This document shows positions 56,121-64,000 of a stretch of DNA of 64,000 bases, one piece after another. This DNA comes from Alteribacter natronophilus (GTDB taxonomy: Bacteria > Bacillota > Bacilli > Bacillales > Salisediminibacteriaceae), in NCBI RefSeq assembly GCF_006007885.1, contig NZ_VCRO01000005.1, positions 124,001 to 188,000 of the forward strand, written 5' to 3'. Every line of letters starts with the position of its first letter. Position 1 is the stretch's first letter. The notes under the pieces were generated by a model. That model had not been told where the DNA came from and ran no database searches. It saw only the letters and a program-made list of their open reading frames with translations. A program made the position numbers and the translations under genes.

Positions 56121-56494
56121 ATAGAGCCCTCCCTGTTAATTTTAGTTATATTTTGGAATTCCGTAACAGTAATCCGGTCACCTGGACTGACAATGTCATC
56201 GGAGAAAGATCCCGCCTCTGCCTCGATTACACTGGAGGCTCCCCTTATTTTCGGCGATACTCTCCATGGTTGAAGGCAGGATGTTTTTCCTACTACCGTC
56301 TGTTTCTGGTCCAGGAAAAGGACATCGATAGGAAAGCGCATGAAAAAGGTGTGAACCTGATTGCAGTTTTCAATGATCAGAGCTCTGCCGCTGAACGATC
56401 TCTGTCCAATCAGTCCTGCATGCCTGGATAAAAAGGAATCGGCCTTTTCCATTTTCTGTACAATAACTTTGTGAGTGTTACTGTTAACGAGCAT
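56117..56494 (-). CDS. DUF192 family protein
   Basis: 125 residues with the DUF192 signature: SRHAGLIGQRSFSG, the FFMRFPIDVLFLD core and VIEAEAGSFSDDIVSPGDRI. The function is unknown; DUF192 genes recur in Tad loci. ATG 56494 is nine bases after GGGAGG; ATG 56503 abuts it. First gene of the Tad unit. Confidence 0.9.
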   Translation of the reverse strand: MLVNSNTHKVIVQKMEKADSFLSRHAGLIGQRSFSGRALIIENCNQVHTFFMRFPIDVLFLDQKQTVVGKTSCLQPWRVSPKIRGASSVIEAEAGSFSDDIVSPGDRITVTEFQNITKINREGSI

Positions 56495-56575
56495 CGTGCA
56501 CATCCTCCCGCCGAATGATCTTCACTTCCCACAAACATTGTCATGCCAGTGGTTTTGCCTTATTTAATGTCTCAC

Positions 56576-56604
56576 AGTGTAGTACCATTGGAAAGTTTGT
56601 TCAA
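56576..56604 (-). promoter_or_regulatory. Candidate SigA promoter of the Tad operon
   Basis: TTGAAC (56604-56599), 17-base spacer, TACACT (56581-56576), about 80 bases before the DUF192 start. Confidence 0.5.
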
Positions 56605-56648
56605 ATCCAAAAAAGGGGACTTATGTCACAGTTCCCTTACCCACTTTC

Positions 56649-56666
56649 TGTTCACAATATGTTCAC
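56649..56666. promoter_or_regulatory. Two TGTTCAC direct repeats, 11-bp period
   Basis: TGTTCAC at 56649 and 56660 lie about 45-60 bases upstream of the candidate Tad -35, one helical turn apart. This spacing suits a tandem-binding activator such as an OmpR- or NarL-type response regulator. Confidence 0.45.
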
Positions 56667-56699
56667 ATGTAATCTCCAAACGACAAACAGGAAATTAGT

Positions 56700-57303
56700 C
56701 CCATTCAGGTTTTAATAAGTTTCTTTCCGGGAAAATGACGGTACATTGCGCTTTTCTTCCAGTGACAGCAGTTCTTTCTAATGACATGAAAATTGATTTT
56801 CTCACTTTTTTCTTCATGTTTTAGGTCTCATGAAATGAATTGCAAACATCATTCGACATGAGCAGGGATTATTGACCTGGTCACATACTCACTAAAAATA
56901 ACCATACTTAAAACTGTAGTCAGAAAGACACTAAAAAAATATTGAGTTTAGAAAACTCCGCCTCGTTGAAAAAACCTATACATATAAAGACGTTAATCAG
57001 TTGGTTTTATTGTAAAATTGTGTATACAAAAGGTTTATACACGCGATTCTCTCATGTACAAATACCTATATGAAAATGTCGAATAATATTGACCACTTCC
57101 GGGCATTGTTTTTTTCATATGAAACGCCTGTTTCCCCAAAACCATCCATTTACACCTCTCGCTTCAGATTTCCCTGAGATAGAAGTCCTGCATTTTTTGT
57201 TAAAAAAAAGCGAATTCAAGTCTGTTTACTGTGACTGAAACCGGACTTCTTCCAAATGGACTATAATAACTGCATACTCTATTTGCTGACGGAGCTGATA
57301 TTC
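56700..57303. other. Long AT-rich intergenic region
   Basis: No gene is seen here. It contains a GTGTATA-N9-TATACAC inverted repeat (57020-57042) and several A/T tracts, and ends in TATAAT at 57262-57267, a candidate -10 of the divergent large membrane protein gene. It probably holds regulatory sites for both units. Confidence 0.6.
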
Positions 57304-59772
57304 ATGGTTACGGTACTTTTGGTGGTTTTCGCTTTATTCACTGGCATGTCTATTTATCTCGCATTCTCCGCTGCCGGAAAGAAAGACTGGAAGGAATTCA
57401 GGAAGGACTTTTTATACAGCAGCTATTTGCTTGCCTCCACCCTGGGGATTGCTGCCTGGCGATTCTATGACTTCGAATCAGGAGTACTTGTGCTCGGTTT
57501 TCTGATCTTTTTTATCTCCTGGGTCTGCTGGATTTATTTCAGTGTACGGCAGCATCCAAAGAAGAAAACGTACAGTCAGGGTATGCTGATGGGGGCTGCT
57601 GTTCTTTATTTTTCCATCTGGCTGTCCACACCAAATGCCTCCTATGTGGTGATTATCTTTACAGTTCTTGTATTTGCTTCCACTATGCCCTTCATCGCTA
57701 TCGGCAGGCGTTTTGTTAAGCCTCTGGAATCAGACGGAGATGAAATAACAGCAGCAGAACCGGTTAATTTTGCAGAGATCCTGAATAAAACTGATTCCCA
57801 GGCTGCTGCAGCAGAAGCCGGGAAAGACGATCAGCCAGTGACAGCAGATGAATCGAAAGAAGAGGAGCAGACTGTGAACCGTGAACGAGAGACAAATCCT
57901 GCTGAACACTATCATTCTTCTGCTCAGGAAACGGACCGCGCTGGAGAGAATGCAGCCTCCCCCCGGGAACAGGACAGTGCCAAAAAAGAAGGTGTCTCGT
58001 CAGGCAATAAACCCGAACCTTCATCATCAGTCCTCGATTACACCGGAGATTCGTATTTTGACCGGAATGAGAACCGGTTGTCGTTCTTTGACAGACTGGA
58101 TAATGACGAGAAAAAAGAGGAAGTCGAGCGGGACGAAGAAAGCGGGACCGGTACTCACCTGGCAGCTTCTCCTGCCACCGGGAAAGACAAGCGAGCTCCG
58201 GCCTTAGACAGGAAGGCTGATGAAGAAGAGGATAACAATTCAGCCGACGCTGCCGGCCTGCAGGAGGCTTTCAACGGGCTGTATAAAATCCTTTATCAGT
58301 TTCCGGATGAAAAAATGAAAAGCCGGTGGAAACGCTACAGAGCTCCCGAGTTTTCTCCAGTCGTTTCCATGCCGGTTGAGTGGAACGAAACCTGGTATTA
58401 TGTGCTCGGTGACCGTGAGCCGGACAGTCACCTTGTGAGATTCAGCATTCTTGATTCCGAAAAAGAACCAGTAATAGAAGAAGCGCCTGCAAAGGAAATC
58501 TATCGGCGATTCACTTATCTTTCCATCGCCCGATCGCTTATGTACTCGCTGGAAGACGCTTCGGCCGTTAAGCCGGCCGGCACTGTAACCACTTACGATG
58601 CCGAGGATCCGGATAGCCGGGGCGAATGGAAGTGGGCGGAAGATCCGGAACGAATGTCCCGTCTCGTTTTGGAACTGAACAGGCTTGCCGGTAAAAACGA
58701 CCGCTTTCACAGTCTTACCAAAGCCCTTAAAGGAACTATCTCCTCTGTAACTGAAAAGAAGAAGCTTGAAGAAACAGACTACGGTGCTTTCCTGACGGTC
58801 TTTCAGGACTGCCTGTCCCTGTACCAGGAACGCATTTCGTTTTTACTCGAACACGAGAAAACACTCAACCGGCTTCAGCGTGAACCGGTCCCCGATCCTG
58901 AAGTACGAACCCTGTTTGAGTCCGCTGCAAAGGAACTGACAGATTATCACAGGGCGATGAACCAGTACACCGAATACGGCCGAAAACTACATAACCGGCT
59001 TACTGTTAAGGATCTGCCTGATGTTCACTTTGAGAATCACTGGCTTGATCACCGGGAAATGGAGGCGCCCCGCTTTTCATCGAAGGATAAAAAACAGCGA
59101 AGCCTGTTTGGGTGGGGAGGAACATTATGCTGGATCGTTCTGATGCCTGCCCTGTTCTGGATCACGCTCATCCAGAATACCCAGCCCCTCCTGTTTTTTG
59201 CCGGATTTATTCTTACAGCAGAAGCCGCTTCCCTCTGTTTTGCCGCAAAAAAAAGGCAGATCAGCGGGAACAGGGACAGACTTTATCGCTCCATCAACAG
59301 GGGAGAATGGAAAGAAGACATTTACTTTGAAAAAGACCGGGTGTACAGATACAGCTCCGGGATCAGCTGTTTTTTTCTCGGCACCGGAGTTGCAGGCGTG
59401 ATGCTTATAAGTTATTTGTTTACGGGCAGTCTCCCTGAATATGCCCTGACTCTTCTCACCGCTTCAATAGGCCTGTTTCTTTACCTGACTTTTATCCGTC
59501 CCTGGATTCATGCGTGGAAACTGCGCATTACCGCCAGTTCCATCTATTTTGGCGGCAGGGAAACGAAAGCTTCAGAGATTAAAAGCTTTGAGCTGAAGGG
59601 CAAAGGCAAGATCGAGATCGTCCACACTGCAGGCGCACATTACCTTAGACTCAGAGACGAAGAGTCGTATACAAAGGCCGGTGACGCTCTTAAAAAGCTT
59701 GCTGCCGATTACCGGATCCACCAGCGCCAGCAGGGGACAAACAGCCATGGGGCCCGGACACAAACAGGATAG
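57304..59772 (+). CDS. Large Tad-linked membrane protein (822 residues)
   Basis: Four N-terminal membrane helices (1-140), a long charged, probably disordered linker (about 145-325), then a domain (FSPVVSMPVEWNETWYYVLGD..., YRRFTYLSIARSLMYSL) that matches the start of the 493-residue Tad-locus protein, a helical region, two pairs of membrane helices (about 620-735) and a PH-like C-terminal domain (LRITASSIYFGGRETKASEIKSFEL). ATG 57304 has CGGAG nine bases upstream; ATG 57256 has none. It is divergent from the Tad operon. Family unknown. Confidence 0.78.
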   Translation: MVTVLLVVFALFTGMSIYLAFSAAGKKDWKEFRKDFLYSSYLLASTLGIAAWRFYDFESGVLVLGFLIFFISWVCWIYFSVRQHPKKKTYSQGMLMGAAVLYFSIWLSTPNASYVVIIFTVLVFASTMPFIAIGRRFVKPLESDGDEITAAEPVNFAEILNKTDSQAAAAEAGKDDQPVTADESKEEEQTVNRERETNPAEHYHSSAQETDRAGENAASPREQDSAKKEGVSSGNKPEPSSSVLDYTGDSYFDRNENRLSFFDRLDNDEKKEEVERDEESGTGTHLAASPATGKDKRAPALDRKADEEEDNNSADAAGLQEAFNGLYKILYQFPDEKMKSRWKRYRAPEFSPVVSMPVEWNETWYYVLGDREPDSHLVRFSILDSEKEPVIEEAPAKEIYRRFTYLSIARSLMYSLEDASAVKPAGTVTTYDAEDPDSRGEWKWAEDPERMSRLVLELNRLAGKNDRFHSLTKALKGTISSVTEKKKLEETDYGAFLTVFQDCLSLYQERISFLLEHEKTLNRLQREPVPDPEVRTLFESAAKELTDYHRAMNQYTEYGRKLHNRLTVKDLPDVHFENHWLDHREMEAPRFSSKDKKQRSLFGWGGTLCWIVLMPALFWITLIQNTQPLLFFAGFILTAEAASLCFAAKKRQISGNRDRLYRSINRGEWKEDIYFEKDRVYRYSSGISCFFLGTGVAGVMLISYLFTGSLPEYALTLLTASIGLFLYLTFIRPWIHAWKLRITASSIYFGGRETKASEIKSFELKGKGKIEIVHTAGAHYLRLRDEESYTKAGDALKKLAADYRIHQRQQGTNSHGARTQTG

Positions 59773-59836
59773 CCGGCAGGCACACAAAGGTTAATGGGCG
59801 TTTGGAGAAACGAATGCGAGTAAGTTTAAGGAATAT

Positions 59837-59873
59837 AAAAAAGCAGACCTCATCCATGACGGTCTGCTTTTTC
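59837..59873. terminator. Bidirectional terminator
   Basis: AAAAAGCAGACC / GGTCTGCTTTTT between the convergent large membrane protein and nucleoside-hydrolase genes; the stop codon of the latter lies in the loop. Confidence 0.85.
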
Positions 59874-60860
59874 CCTTCTGCCCCGGCTCGAAAGAATACG
59901 TTCAAAGTCTTCCAGAAAAGCCGCTTCATTCGCCTCAATAGCGACCAGGTGCTGGGGGGCGGGCGGGAGGTCCACAAGCTCTCTTAAATCGGGAAAAGTG
60001 GCCCCTGCTGTTTCTGTGTCTGCCGATTCCACATACACCCGGTATGTGAGGAAAGTAAAGAACTCCGGGTTCATAAGCACACTGAATGCAACCACATCAT
60101 GAAGAGGGGTCCCAAGCAGCGGATCAATGGTGGCCGCTTCATAGAAATCATAATAGTAGTGAATGAGCGCGTGCAGCATTTCATACCCGTTTTCAAAGGT
60201 AATCCTTTCAATCATCTCCATCGGCACGAGGAGGCGATCCGTAACGTTAAGGGGGACTATGGTCAGCATCGGCGCATGTTCGATGACGAGCTTTGCTGCT
60301 ATGGGGTCTTCGTACACATTTGCCTCTGCAAGAGCGGTTACATTTCCCGGGACGAAGAAAGCTCCGGCCATGGAGACAATTTCCTGAACTTTTTCACATA
60401 GGAGATCGTGGTAATAGAGACAGAGGACTGCCAGGGAGGTCAGGCGCCCTGTGGTCACAATCGTAAGTTTCCCCGTGTAGGCTCGGATAAGATCAATAAC
60501 TTCAAAAAAGTTTTCCGGAATTTCCACATCAACTTTTTCTGGTGTATTGATTGTTCCCAGGCCATACTCTCCGTGTATTTCCGGGTGAAGCTCCACTTCC
60601 TTCCCCGTCATTGGCCCTTGGGCTCCGCGGAACAGGGGCACATGGATACCCAGTGTCTCCTGTAGATAAAGAGCGTTGCGAAAAGCATTTTCCGTACTGG
60701 TGTTTCCGTATTCCGCCACCATTCCCACAAGCTCAATTTCAGGATGAAAGTGTGCATAATATATGGCTACAGCATCATCAATACCGGGATCGCAGAAAAG
60801 CAGCACTTTTTTCCTCTGCCGTCGTCGTACGCCTTTTTTCCCGGACCCATTATGATTCAT
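59850..60860 (-). CDS. Nucleoside hydrolase-like protein (paralogue 3)
   Basis: 336 residues with the same plan as the tandem pair at 6.6-8.8 kb: DPGIDDAVAIYYA, HGEYGLG, PGNVTALAEANVYEDP and a late HDVVAF. The first Asp of the family signature is Phe (LLFCDPGIDD). A basic N-terminal extension (KKGVRRRQRKK) precedes the fold. It begins one base after the DUF2935 stop and is therefore in one unit with it. Substrate unknown. Confidence 0.87.
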   Translation of the reverse strand: MNHNGSGKKGVRRRQRKKVLLFCDPGIDDAVAIYYAHFHPEIELVGMVAEYGNTSTENAFRNALYLQETLGIHVPLFRGAQGPMTGKEVELHPEIHGEYGLGTINTPEKVDVEIPENFFEVIDLIRAYTGKLTIVTTGRLTSLAVLCLYYHDLLCEKVQEIVSMAGAFFVPGNVTALAEANVYEDPIAAKLVIEHAPMLTIVPLNVTDRLLVPMEMIERITFENGYEMLHALIHYYYDFYEAATIDPLLGTPLHDVVAFSVLMNPEFFTFLTYRVYVESADTETAGATFPDLRELVDLPPAPQHLVAIEANEAAFLEDFERILSSRGRREKADRHG

Positions 60861-61664
60861 TTACATATCATCCTGGATTCTCGGCGCTGCAGGATCGCAT
60901 TCGGGCATTTCAAGACCGCCTGATTCGGCTATTTTCATAAGATAGTAGCATTCCTCCCTGGCCATATGATCAGCCATCAGAGGGGAAAATGTGCTGAGAA
61001 GCTCATCTGTCAGTTCCATCTCCTCAATTTCATCGAGGAACGCTTTAAACAGCTCGATTTCGAGCTTCACGTCCTCATTCATCCTCCTGAGCGCCGGAAA
61101 TGACTCCACATTTGCCCGGAGATAACCTGTAAGTTCAACTGCTTTAATGTAAAAATCCTCGAACGTGCCGGCAAAATCCTGTCCTTTTTCCTGCATCTTT
61201 TTCTCCACCATGTCAAGACTTCCGGCAATCGCTGATGCATGCCCTGCTGCGTCCAGAAGCCAGACAAGGTGATGGTGCAGTTCATGAAAGACAGGCGGTT
61301 CCTCTCCCCGTTCCAGATAATTCAGGACGCGCTGGTATTCTTCTAGCTCGTTTACCATATGATTAAGAAATGTAGGGGGGAGGTGTGTCCGGATTTCCCC
61401 CTCCAGATGACGCCTGATAATGGACAGTTTGAAATCACGGAACTGGTCTGTCAATCTGCCCGCTTCCCTTGAAAACCGCCTGAAGTCCGTTACATTCTCT
61501 GTTCTGTGAAGAAGCTGATCGTAGTTTTCCCGGTACTCTCTTGCAATTGCCGCATCCTCACTTTCAGAAGCCGGAAACGAATCTTCAATGAACCTCGCAT
61601 GATCGCCCATCACCTGCAGCCAGAAGTCATGCTCGAAGCGCGCTGTCTTTTCGAACAACCCCAT
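60861..61664 (-). CDS. DUF2935 protein
   Basis: 267 residues, all-helical, in two similar halves: each has an FEHDFWLQVMGDHARF / EYQRVLNYL...HELHHHLVWLLDAAGHAS-type helix with His and Glu suited to a ferritin-like metal site, and the second half ends in ADHMAREECYYLMKI. DUF2935 is common in sporeformers, of unknown function. It is tightly linked to the nucleoside-hydrolase-like gene. Confidence 0.88.
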   Translation of the reverse strand: MGLFEKTARFEHDFWLQVMGDHARFIEDSFPASESEDAAIAREYRENYDQLLHRTENVTDFRRFSREAGRLTDQFRDFKLSIIRRHLEGEIRTHLPPTFLNHMVNELEEYQRVLNYLERGEEPPVFHELHHHLVWLLDAAGHASAIAGSLDMVEKKMQEKGQDFAGTFEDFYIKAVELTGYLRANVESFPALRRMNEDVKLEIELFKAFLDEIEEMELTDELLSTFSPLMADHMAREECYYLMKIAESGGLEMPECDPAAPRIQDDM

Positions 61665-61731
61665 CCTCCCCCTTCTGCGTAAATGTCCCCGATTTACTTT
61701 ATTCAGGAAGGAGAATGATTAGAAGGACCAA

Positions 61732-62493
61732 TCAGTCGCCACTGCCCGTATACCGGGCGGCATACATCGCCGCCTCTTCTGCTGCACTTTCATTTCCGAA
61801 GGCTTCTGTCACTCCAAAATGCTGGCCTTCCGATTCGTTAACATGAATATCAAGGTCGTGGAGAACCCGGTGCAGAAGCAGAAGGGCCTGCTTGTCCTCC
61901 TCTGTTTCCACCAGTCGGATTAATGCTCCGGCCCGCTCAACATCCCTTTTCGCAGCTGACGGGGCAAAACCCTGTGATTCAAGAAAAAGCTGATCTTCTC
62001 TCAGCTTGTGCCACCCTGGCGTTGTGACAAGCTCTGACGGGATGACATTGTCGATCCTGCCCCACCCCGTGATTTTGTTCAGGTAGTCGTGGGCATTTTC
62101 AAGCACTGCTTTTGCCTGGATTTCCATTCCTTCCTGATAGGCGACTGCTTCTGCTTCTGTTACTGCTGCCTGGTCACCCGCGTCCTCATCACTCATATCA
62201 CCCGAATGCCCGCTGTCCGTCTCTTCTGTCATACCGTCCTCTTTTCTGCCCGGATCCTCTTCCTCTTCCTGGGCCTCTTCCTCTTCAGTACCATCCCCTG
62301 CTTCCGCTTCTTCTTCGTCCTCGTTCACTGCTTCATCTTCAGTGTTTTCTTCTGTTGCTTCAGTGTCTTCCAAACCGTCTTCGGCTCCTGCCTCCCGATC
62401 GTTTGCCGACCCGAATGTCATCATCAGTACTACCGTTACGAATACCGTAAAACAGACCGCCCACAGACCATGTTTCCTTAGAATCTCTTTCAT
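61732..62493 (-). CDS. Membrane-anchored acidic protein
   Basis: 253 residues: a signal-anchor (LWAVCFTVFVTVVLMMTFG, 9-27), a 90-residue Glu/Asp-rich linker, and a C-terminal domain (about 125-253) with RIDNVIPSELVTTPGWHKLR and ALIRLVETEEDKQALLLLHRVLHDLD. Family not recognised. ATG 62493 has GGAGAGGAG upstream; the longer frame to 62622 is not supported. The linker reads like those of halophile surface proteins. Confidence 0.78.
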   Translation of the reverse strand: MKEILRKHGLWAVCFTVFVTVVLMMTFGSANDREAGAEDGLEDTEATEENTEDEAVNEDEEEAEAGDGTEEEEAQEEEEDPGRKEDGMTEETDSGHSGDMSDEDAGDQAAVTEAEAVAYQEGMEIQAKAVLENAHDYLNKITGWGRIDNVIPSELVTTPGWHKLREDQLFLESQGFAPSAAKRDVERAGALIRLVETEEDKQALLLLHRVLHDLDIHVNESEGQHFGVTEAFGNESAAEEAAMYAARYTGSGD

Positions 62494-62724
62494 CTCCCCG
62501 GCTCCTCTCCTGCATTTGTAATGCAGTTTTTTTGTACGAAGGGACTTCTGCTCCGCACTGTTCATCCCCTCCATAAAAGAAACAGAGAGATTGTCGGATG
62601 CGCTTTTTCCGTTCTTCCTCATTCAACAGTTTCTCCATTCCTGAAAAAACCTGCCGGATTATAGGAAAAACTCCGCATGGATCTTTTGCACAAAAGTGCT
62701 GACGCGCACCTTAAAAAAAGGCTC

Positions 62725-62850
62725 CACTGCACGCCGTCCGTTCACTTTCCGCGCCGGTCCGGGGAGCCTCCGCGGGCAATTGCCCTGCGGGGTCTCCCCC
62801 CTGGCCCCGACTGCCGCAGGAGTCTCACTTCCGGCGTGAAGCTCCGCGCG
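62725..62850. repeat. Dispersed repeat, diverged copy B3
   Basis: Shares CACTTTCCGCG, GGGAGCCTCCGCGGGCAA, CCTGCGGGGTCTCCC and CCGCAGGAGTCTCACTTCC with the other repeat copies, in the same orientation as B1 and B2. It fills most of a 430-base gene-free gap. Confidence 0.75.
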
Positions 62851-62881
62851 GGCCAAAATAACAGCTTGTATTATTTGGACA

Positions 62882-62917
62882 GAAAAAAGAGCGCTGAATC
62901 GCGTTGATTCAGCGCTT
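62882..62917 (-). terminator. Terminator of the YjcZ-type gene
   Basis: AGCGCTGAATC / GATTCAGCGCT hairpin followed by six T on the minus strand. Confidence 0.85.
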
Positions 62918-62926
62918 CTGTTTCTT

Positions 62927-63049
62927 TTACCAGCCGCAGCCGTATCCGGCACCGCCGACCTGTCCGCCGTTATAGCACACACAGCCAATGATCACCAGAA
63001 GAATGAAGATGACAAGGATAAAAGATGCTCCGTAGTTGCCCCAGCTCAT
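62927..63049 (-). CDS. YjcZ-type small sporulation-associated protein
   Basis: 40 residues: a short polar start MSWGNYGAS, a hydrophobic helix FILVIFILLVIIGCVCY and a Gly-rich tail ending GYGCGW, the layout of the YjcZ family. AAAGGAGGAAAC precedes the ATG. Members are found with spore coat or sporulation regulons. Supports an endospore-forming host. Confidence 0.85.
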   Translation of the reverse strand: MSWGNYGASFILVIFILLVIIGCVCYNGGQVGGAGYGCGW

Positions 63050-63169
63050 GTAGTTTCCTCCTTTATCTTTTCGTCTATGTAAACTATGCAGGCAGTATTC
63101 TCCCTGAGTAGGCTGGTGTACCGGATTGTCTGAAAATGGACTCCGGTGAGGGATTATGGAACGAGCACC

Positions 63170-63197
63170 GAACCCCGGATTCCATGATTCGGGGTTC
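63170..63197. terminator. Hairpin upstream of the glycosyltransferase gene
   Basis: GAACCCCGGAT / ATTCGGGGTTC with one mismatch and no clear T-run. Confidence 0.35.
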
Positions 63198-63238
63198 TTA
63201 GTGGTAAACTGTGAAAAAGAAGTGTGGGGGGATCGGGT

Positions 63239-64000
63239 TTGTTTTTAACAGTATTGATGGGATTTGTATTGATCATCGTATGCCTGATTGCAGCACAGTG
63301 GTATATGGCCATCAGCCGAATGCCGCTTATTGTGCGTGAAAGTGCAGGGATGGATCAGACAGATCATCCTTCCATTTCGGTCATTATAGCTGCAAAAGAG
63401 GAAGCGGAAAGTATTGCCGATACGGTTGATTCCCTCTATGACCAGTATCTTGCACCGTGGGAAATTATCGTGGTGAATGACCGGTCCGAGGATGATACCG
63501 GTGCGGTACTGGAACGACTGAAAAAAACGAAATATCCGAATCTGCGCCTCATCCATATTAGAGAACTCCCGTCCGGCTGGCTCGGAAAAAATCACGCTCT
63601 TTACCAGGGGTGGAAGGCTTCTTCAGGTGACTGGCTGCTGTTTGCTGATGCTGATATTGTCTTTTTACCGGATGCACTTGAGAAATCCTTTCGTTTTACC
63701 ATGCGGAAAGACCTCGATCACCTGGCCCTGCTGCCCCAGAACCGTGGTGGGACACTGCCTTACCGGTTTTTCTACACGTTCTGGAGCATTATCGGGGTAT
63801 GGAACTTTGCCGCTGTCGGTCATGCCGGAGTCGGTGCGTTCAACCTGATGTCCCGTGAGTCGTATGAAACGGCAGGGACTCACAGAATCATTGCTATGCG
63901 CCCCGATGACGACATTAAGCTTGGCGGAAAGATAAAAGCTGCCGGCTATCGTCAGCAGCTTGGATTCGGAAACGGCCTGATCTTTATTCAGTGGTACGAT
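63239..64000 (+). CDS. Family 2 glycosyltransferase (partial, cut by window end)
   Basis: At least 254 residues: an N-terminal helix (VLIIVCLIAAQWYMAI), then a GT-A domain with SVIIAAKEEAESI, VVNDRSEDDTG, SGWLGKNHALYQGW and the DxD in LLFADADIVF; the RPDDDIKLGGKIKAAG segment is intact. The pattern resembles CrtQ/HpnB-type transferases acting on lipids or carotenoids. TTG 63239 has GGGGGG at good spacing; ATG 63257 is an alternative. No stop before the window end. Confidence 0.88.
   Translation, partial: MFLTVLMGFVLIIVCLIAAQWYMAISRMPLIVRESAGMDQTDHPSISVIIAAKEEAESIADTVDSLYDQYLAPWEIIVVNDRSEDDTGAVLERLKKTKYPNLRLIHIRELPSGWLGKNHALYQGWKASSGDWLLFADADIVFLPDALEKSFRFTMRKDLDHLALLPQNRGGTLPYRFFYTFWSIIGVWNFAAVGHAGVGAFNLMSRESYETAGTHRIIAMRPDDDIKLGGKIKAAGYRQQLGFGNGLIFIQWYD

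Noticed and set aside
62494-62622. N-terminal extension of the acidic membrane-anchored protein
   Set aside because: The ATG at 62493 has a proper ribosome site and puts the hydrophobic anchor at the N terminus.

Overview
The window looks like chromosomal DNA of a Gram-positive, endospore-forming, probably salt- and alkali-adapted member of the Bacillaceae. This is inferred from mreBH, a bacillus-type nitric oxide synthase, a subtilisin-type alkaline protease, a YjcZ-type small protein, a tyrosine T-box, a preQ1 riboswitch, very acidic secreted proteins and roughly even base composition. A halo-alkaliphile of the Salisediminibacterium/Alkalicoccus/Alteribacter kind would fit, but the species cannot be named from sequence reading alone. 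No rRNA, tRNA, CRISPR array, intact insertion sequence or prophage was recognised.

Layout. 1-6.6 kb: a hypothetical protein, a GNAT, hutH on the minus strand behind an attenuator-like leader, an aldo-keto reductase, a small haem-oxidase-like membrane protein, and an AraC-type regulator whose receiver has Glu instead of the phospho-accepting Asp. 6.6-8.8 kb: two tandem nucleoside-hydrolase-like genes. 9-14.4 kb: hutU-hutI-hutG plus a YjiH-family membrane protein (histidine to glutamate). 14.6-18.5 kb: PspC-like protein, a hydrolase, queC-queF under a preQ1-I riboswitch, and a secreted subtilisin. 18.8-23.1 kb: an RRNPP-type quorum regulator next to the protease, then a PLD-nuclease/helicase fusion with a MazG-like pyrophosphohydrolase, a possible defence module. 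23.2-28.3 kb: DUF4003, panF-yhdT, nupC and a MOSC protein. 28.4-35.6 kb: a DUF3221 lipoprotein, a phosphodiesterase lipoprotein, an acyl-CoA dehydrogenase, mreBH and a T-box-controlled NhaC-type transporter. This stretch carries two 232-bp inverted copies of a repeat with terminal inverted repeats, plus shorter relatives. 35.7-43.1 kb: methyltransferase, carbonic anhydrase, a 47-residue membrane protein, a renalase-like flavoprotein, an orphan PglX-like adenine methylase, and a nitric oxide synthase behind thioredoxin-like and DUF1284 genes.

43.3-59.8 kb is the most unusual region: a Tad/Flp pilus locus of a monoderm (DUF192, two related membrane proteins, CpaB, TadZ, TadA, TadB, TadC, a 701-residue secreted repeat protein, an acidic lipoprotein, Flp pilin, TadE, TadG, a 493-residue membrane protein and a lipoprotein). 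A divergent 822-residue membrane protein upstream appears to be a relative of the 493-residue protein at the other end. The secretin of diderm Tad systems is absent, as expected, and no prepilin peptidase was found in the window.

59.8-64 kb: a third nucleoside-hydrolase-like gene next to a DUF2935 protein, an acidic membrane-anchored protein, a repeat, a YjcZ-type small protein, and a family-2 glycosyltransferase cut by the window end. Start codons were chosen from Shine-Dalgarno spacing and are stated where they differ from the longest frame.
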